DNA from: Sambucus nigra
Taxonomy: Eukaryota; Streptophyta; Magnoliopsida; Dipsacales; Adoxaceae
Length of the DNA: 64,000 nt
Direction of reading: 5' to 3'
NCBI GenBank assembly: GCA_949130495.1
Contig: OX422211.1
Span: 396,239,049 to 396,303,048, forward strand
Below are positions 59,780 through 64,000 of this stretch, one piece after another. A program made the position numbers and the translations under genes. The notes beneath the pieces were generated by a model. That model made no database searches, was not told the origin of the DNA, and was given only the letters and a program-made list of their open reading frames with translations. Position 1 is the stretch's first letter. Each line of letters starts with the position of its first letter.

Positions 59780-60400
59780 AGACAGGGAAAGCATGTGTTC
59801 GCATGAAGTGTTCAGCCTATAAATCATAGGCAAAGAGTGTTCATCCCCAAAAAGAACCAAGTAATATAGGAAGAAGTTAAAAATCTTCAAAAAACTTCTT
59901 TTATCAATGAAGTGAAGTATCCAGATTGGTTGGCCAATGTAGTTATAGTAGAATAAAATAATAAGCGGAGAATGTGTGTAGACTTCATAGATTTGAACAA
60001 ATCATGCCCAAAGGATCATTTTCCTTTGCCATGAATTGATCAGCTTGTGGATGCTACATCAGGACATAAACTACTTAGTTTCATGGATGCTTATTTTGGT
60101 TATAACTAGATAAAAATGAAGCCTGAAGACAGGGAGAGAACTTCCTTCATTACACCTCGAGGAACTTACCGTTACAATGTTATGCCATTTGGTTTGAAAA
60201 ATGCAGGTGCAACTTATCAGATATTTGTGAATAAAGTCTTTGAGGAGCAAATAGGAAAAAATATGGAAGTTTATGTGGATGATATGCTGACAAAGATCAA
60301 AAGAGAATCTGATCATATTACCAACCTCAGCTAAAATTTTAACCAACTGAAGAAACACCAGATGAGATTGAACCCGACCAAGTGTGTGTTTGGAGTACAG
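59780..60400 (+). pseudogene. Element F reverse transcriptase
   Basis: Contains [73 protein letters not shown] and YVDDM (60272-60286), in normal RT order. The catalytic YVDD is intact. Stops (for example after 59946 and before KMKPEDRE near 60110) break the frame. 60116-60334 is the longest open piece here. Confidence 0.85.
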
Positions 60401-60629
60401 GAAGGAATGTTCCTCAGGTATATAGTAAATCAAAGTGGAATTGAATCAACCCCAGATAAGATCAAGGCACTGATTGAGATACACTCCCCTACTTGTAAGA
60501 AGGATGTGCAAAGGCTAACTAGGCATGTAGCAGCTCTGAACAAATTTATGTCTCGAGCTACTAACATGTTCCTACCATTCTTTAAAGTGTTCAGAAAGAG
60601 TTTCGAATGGAATGAAGAATGTGAATAAG

Positions 60630-61063
60630 CTTTTCTGGAGTGTAAAAAGTACTTGGGGTCACCTCCACTACTCTCCCGACCAATTCTAGGAGAAAGATTG
60701 TACTTGTACCTAGATAATTCTGAATCAGTCGTAAGTTCGGCCTTGATCAGAAAAGAGAATAGAGTCCAAAAACCTATCTACTATACCAATAAATCTTTCC
60801 AAGGAGCAGAAATTAGATACCGACACCTGGAGAAGATGGCATTAGCACTAATTGAGGCGTCCAGATGGATAAAGCCCTATTTTCAAGCCCATACGATTGT
60901 AGCGTACACTAATATGCCTCTAAGGCAGTCCTTGCACAAACCAGAGAAGTCTGGCAGATTAATGTATAAAGTAGTAGAATTGGGGGAATATGATATTATT
61001 TATGAACCAAGATCTTCTTTGAAAGGTCAAGCTGTAGCAGATTTTATTTCAAACTTCACTTAA
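60630..61063 (+). pseudogene. Element F gypsy-type RNase H
   Basis: The open piece 60653-61063 reads LYLYLDNSESVVSSALIRKE, PIYYTNKSFQGAEIRYRHLE, KMALALIEASRWIKPYFQAH and VVELGEYDIIYEPRSSLKGQ. This matches Tat gRH ('LYLYLAVS..AVSAVLVRE', 'PVYYVS..L.GAE.RY...EK..LAL'). As usual in Tat, the catalytic residues of this first RNase H are not conserved. Confidence 0.8.
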
Positions 61064-61299
61064 CCCGAGGTTCCTTAACAATAAGATGATCAGAAAGAAT
61101 AAGAATCAGGAGAAGAGGTTGTTAGCAATCAATCCCCCGAGCAACCTTTATTAGAAGAAAGATTAGAAGAACTCACTATCGACCTACCTGATTCATCTTC
61201 TGAAACTCAGGAGATGACAGGGAAGTATGAGGAAGCAAGGAGAAAAACATTCCATTATGGGAGTTTGACAGACCAAGTAGTTGACAACAATATCCCAAT

Positions 61300-61720
61300 A
61301 TGGAACTTGTAGGTTGATAGGTCATCTTGCACAACCGGTAGTGGAGCAGGTATAATACTTAACACTTCAGATGGAATAGATATTGAATAGGCTTTGCGAT
61401 TCAAATTTTAGGACTCAAATAATGAAGTAGAATATGAAGCTCTCATTATGGGCTTGAGTTTATCCCAATCAATGAATGCCGAGAAGGTTGTGGGGCACAG
61501 TAATTGTCAACTAGTGGTGAATCAAATATTGAGCTTGTATGGAGATAAAGGAGAATTGATGACCAGGTATTTAGTCAAAGCATTGAAAGTAATAGCAACA
61601 TTACCTGAAGTTGGCATGTGCATAATTCCAAGCTGGACAATGCCCGAGGAGATGCACTTGCTCGGTTGGCTTCAGCAACTAGAATTGAGTTCCAACGAAC
61701 TATTCCTATCAAGATTCTAG
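61300..61720 (+). pseudogene. Element F archaeal-type RNase H
   Basis: Reads GSGAGIILNTSDGIDIE, FKF then a stop, DSNNEVEYEALIMGLSLSQS, NCQLVVNQILSLYGDKGELM, TRYLVKALKVIATLPEV. This is the second RNase H of Tat ('GSGAGIVL.SP.G', 'TNNEAEYEALI.GL.LA', 'DSQLVV.QV.G.Y'). The DSQ catalytic Asp is Asn here. The 'NARGDALARLAS' end is seen in another frame near 61618, so a frameshift lies before it. Confidence 0.85.
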
Positions 61721-61735
61721 TAAATAGGAGTATAG

Positions 61736-62983
61736 ATGATGATCAATTTTATTGCAGTAGACATCGTACCATCTTGTATGGATCCCATCAGAGCTTACAT
61801 TGAAGAAGGAACTCTGCGAGCATACATGATTGAGTACAAAAAGTTGAAATATAAGGCTGCTAAATATGTGCTAGATAAAGGAGTGTTCTACAAGATAGGA
61901 CAGACAGTTAACCTACAACGTTGCGTTCACCCATTAGAGGTTCCATATTTGATTCAGGAGGTTCTTGAAGGATCTTGTGGATCTCACATAGCAGGAAGAA
62001 CACTGCTGCAGCGAATCAGTGCATAGGGGTACTATTAGCCTACAATGCGAGAAGATTGTGAAGCCTTTGCGAGAAAATACGACAAGTGCCAAAGGTATTC
62101 TAGCATTCGTAAAACTCCGCAGGCTTCTTTAACTCCAATAACTTCACCTTGGCTATTTTCCATATGGGTTATAGACTTGGTCGGTCCATTTCCAACCATA
62201 CGAGGAAGATTCAAGTACTTGGTTGTTGTTGTGGACTACTTTACAAAATGGGTTGAGGCAGAACCATTAATAGACATGCCTTATGAAAAGGTCTACCACT
62301 TCGTTCGTAGATATGGGCTGCCCTATGCCTTTATCACCGACCATGGAACATAATTTGACAATGATGAATTTACTTCCTACTATGCCCAATCTAATATCCA
62401 AAAGATACATTCTTCTCCAGGTCTTGCTCAGAGTAATAAGCAAAGTGGCATTACAAATAAAACTCTTCTCAATAGGTTGAAAAAAATACTTGATGATGCC
62501 AAGAGAAATTGGATCAATGAGTTACATTTTGTTCTGTGGGCATACCGAACAACCCCGAGGATCACAACTGGAGAATTCCAATATATTTTGGCATTTGGGC
62601 ATGAAGTTGTAATACCTATTGAATTGGGACGTCCATCCCATAGAGTATTGAACTTTAACTCTTCTATAACTGATCTAATGCGCAGATTGGTTTTGGATAT
62701 GTTGGCAAAAGTATGTGAAGATTCAGCTTTGATAAATGCTACTTACCAGCAACGAACATCACGTTTATACAACAAGCTAATGAAATCGACCAACCTAAAT
62801 GAAGGAGATTATGTGCTAAAAAAGGTTATCGAGAAGAGCAACAAACTTGAGGCCAATTGGCATGGGCTATACCGTATTTTAGCATTTGTTCGACTTAAAA
62901 CCTATAGAATTGAGATTTTAGAGGGAGAAGGAACTACTACCAATGATGTAATCAATTATACTCGATTCAATATCAATTTTTAG
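61736..62983 (+). pseudogene. Element F integrase
   Basis: Three or more pieces: 61736-62026 (zinc region start, CGSHIAGRTLLQRI), 62045-62353 (core) and 62477-62983 (C-terminal). The core reads YDKCQRYSSI (the first Cys of CxxC is Tyr), WVIDLVGPFPT (Asp present), VVVVDYFTKWVEAEPL and FITDHGT (second Asp present, then a stop). The catalytic Glu region should read 'GQVEA.NKTLL' but reads SGITNKTLL after a shift. The tail has YRTTPRITTGEFQY, LNEGDYVLKKV and LEANWHGLYRILAF, as in other Tat integrases. Confidence 0.85.
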
Positions 62984-63022
62984 TATCAATAAAATGATCA
63001 TTCCTTCCATTTCTATTTTTGA

Positions 63023-63037
63023 TTTTTTTGGGGGGAG
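63023..63037 (+). other. G-rich tract after F integrase (PPT-like)
   Basis: TTTTTTTGGGGGGAG lies 40 bp past the integrase stop. It is comparable to CTTGGGGGG near 9097 in H. In Tat elements a further untranslated stretch can separate such a tract from the 3' LTR. Confidence 0.5.
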
Positions 63038-63229
63038 TACTAGCTAGTGCTATGCACTACAATATATCAAGTTGCCAGAAAAACTTCAAAAGTTCAACCA
63101 CACTATTGGTCGCTACTCAGAATAAGTACAACCACATAGTTGATATCAAATGTTTGTTGGCTCGGGGAAGAAGTTGCTCGACATGAACATAACTTGATCG
63201 ACAACAGATGAAAACCCAACTACCAGGTC

Positions 63230-64000
63230 TGACACCCCGCCTAATTAAACATCGGGTGATCAGGCCTTTATTAAATTAAAACAGGTTTCTAAAATGGTTC
63301 ATTCTTAGCATCACTACCGAAAACTTTTTAATTACTAATCCCCTAAGTAAAATTAGACCGGTGCCAAATTTTATCTTTCTTAAAACAGATAAATCAACCA
63401 TGCGGAAAATAGTAAATACCATGCTAAATCCCAAACCAACAAAGTATAAGTACAACAGCGCAAAAGTATTACCGAATAAACCATCGGCTAAAAATGCTAA
63501 ACAACAATAGAACAACTACTAATCTGAAACTAACATTTGAGACTGATACCGGACTACAAGTCCATACATGGAATAATGTGACATCCTGTACTAGATCTGA
63601 ATGAGAGATATCGTCTAGTCAAAATCCTGTAAGCATCCACTGTGCTACAGCTGCGAGTCTCTGGAATAGAATCATAATCCATGGCGTCCCTGTGGCTGGA
63701 CACCTAAAAGGTTTTGAAAATATTTTATAGCAAGAGTTATTACTCAAAACATTTTGAAAATATTTAGCAAGCGTTTATCACAATATAAAATGCGGTTATT
63801 GATTACACATGTTAGGTTTTCGTACACTCTCTTGAGTTCACTCACTTCTCATCTATCGTGTACACCTAACTTTCTACACTTAGCCTACCTAGCCATGTTC
63901 CCCAAGTTAATTAGGTCTAAGTAATCATCTAAACTTATCTAAGCTTAAGTTCTCGCATCGCCCACACCGTGCATTCATTTCAATAACATCTCGCAAAGGT
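63230..64000 (-). mobile_element. Element G: Tekay-like LTR, minus strand, runs off the window
   Basis: Read on the minus strand, the visible end finishes GGCGGGGTGTCA. Upstream it carries CCCGATGTTTAATTAGGCGG, TTTAATAAAGGCCTGATC, GTGATGCTAAGAATGAACCA and TTTTAG/GTGTCCAGCCACAGGG (about 63690-63712). All have counterparts in the B, C and D LTRs. Whether it is a solo LTR or part of a full element cannot be told. Confidence 0.85.

Larger units (their letters stand above)
54857..63229 (+). mobile_element. Element F: Tat Ty3/gypsy element, decayed, with LINE in gag
   Basis: 5' LTR 54857-55663, primer-binding-like site 55664-55685, gag (55750-58900, interrupted by a LINE), protease (59050-59510), RT (59780-60400), gypsy RNase H (60630-61063), archaeal-type RNase H (61300-61720), integrase (61736-62983), and the G-rich tract TTTTTTTGGGGGGAG (63023-63037). 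The two RNase H domains place it in Tat. Several premature stops and frame changes make it inactive. The 3' LTR is not in the window; element G lies where it would be approached. Confidence 0.8.

Overview
The window looks like plant nuclear DNA made almost wholly of transposable elements. The elements are plant Ty3/gypsy lineages: Tekay-like chromoviruses with an initiator-Met-tRNA primer site, Tat elements with two RNase H domains, and a plant L1 LINE with zf-RVT and RNase H. I found no host housekeeping gene, rRNA, tRNA or CRISPR array. Dense AT-rich nesting of this kind fits gene-poor, probably pericentromeric, heterochromatin (inference). I cannot name the species.

Left part (1-18.9 kb). 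A decayed minus-strand gene resembling plant mobile domain (PMD) proteins lies at 1-1440. Next comes element K (minus strand, 4440-15835), a gag-bearing gypsy element without recognisable pol. Its gag is split by element H (plus strand, 5769-14439). H is an old Tat-type element with LTRs and a gag relic but no recognisable pol. Antisense to it runs a multi-exon gene (9582-12183) of the 'putative gypsy type transposon' kind. A foldback MITE-like hairpin sits inside that gene.

Centre (about 19.0-54.8 kb). This is a four-level nest. Level 1 is E, a decayed minus-strand Tat element (19066-20006 and 51621-54856). Level 2 is B, inserted in E's integrase. B has three LTRs and two internal regions (LTR-INT-LTR-INT-LTR, 20007-51615) but only one pair of flanking 5-bp duplications (GAGAG). 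Level 3 is C, a solo LTR inserted in B's middle LTR (29587-43445, TSD CATAA). Level 4 is D, an intact Tekay-like element inserted in C (30506-41355, TSD GGTTC). D has one uninterrupted 1544-residue Gag-Pol-chromodomain frame and nearly identical LTRs. Taking out each layer with one TSD copy restores the layer below. For B in E, the integrase reading frame closes again.

Right part (54.9-64 kb). Element F (plus strand) is a Tat element with gag, protease, RT, two RNase H domains and integrase, all broken by stops and frameshifts. A 5'-truncated LINE (56764-58288) interrupts its gag. Element G, a Tekay-like LTR in the opposite orientation, starts at 63230 and runs off the window.

Only D looks able to encode a complete protein set. 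B, C and G share its LTR layout, PBS and PPT, so they may have been moved by proteins from relatives of D (inference). The most unusual signals are the three-LTR dimer B, palindrome arrays just upstream of the predicted LTR promoters that differ between families, a short conserved motif shared by all the Tekay-like LTRs, and the intron-containing antisense gene in H.
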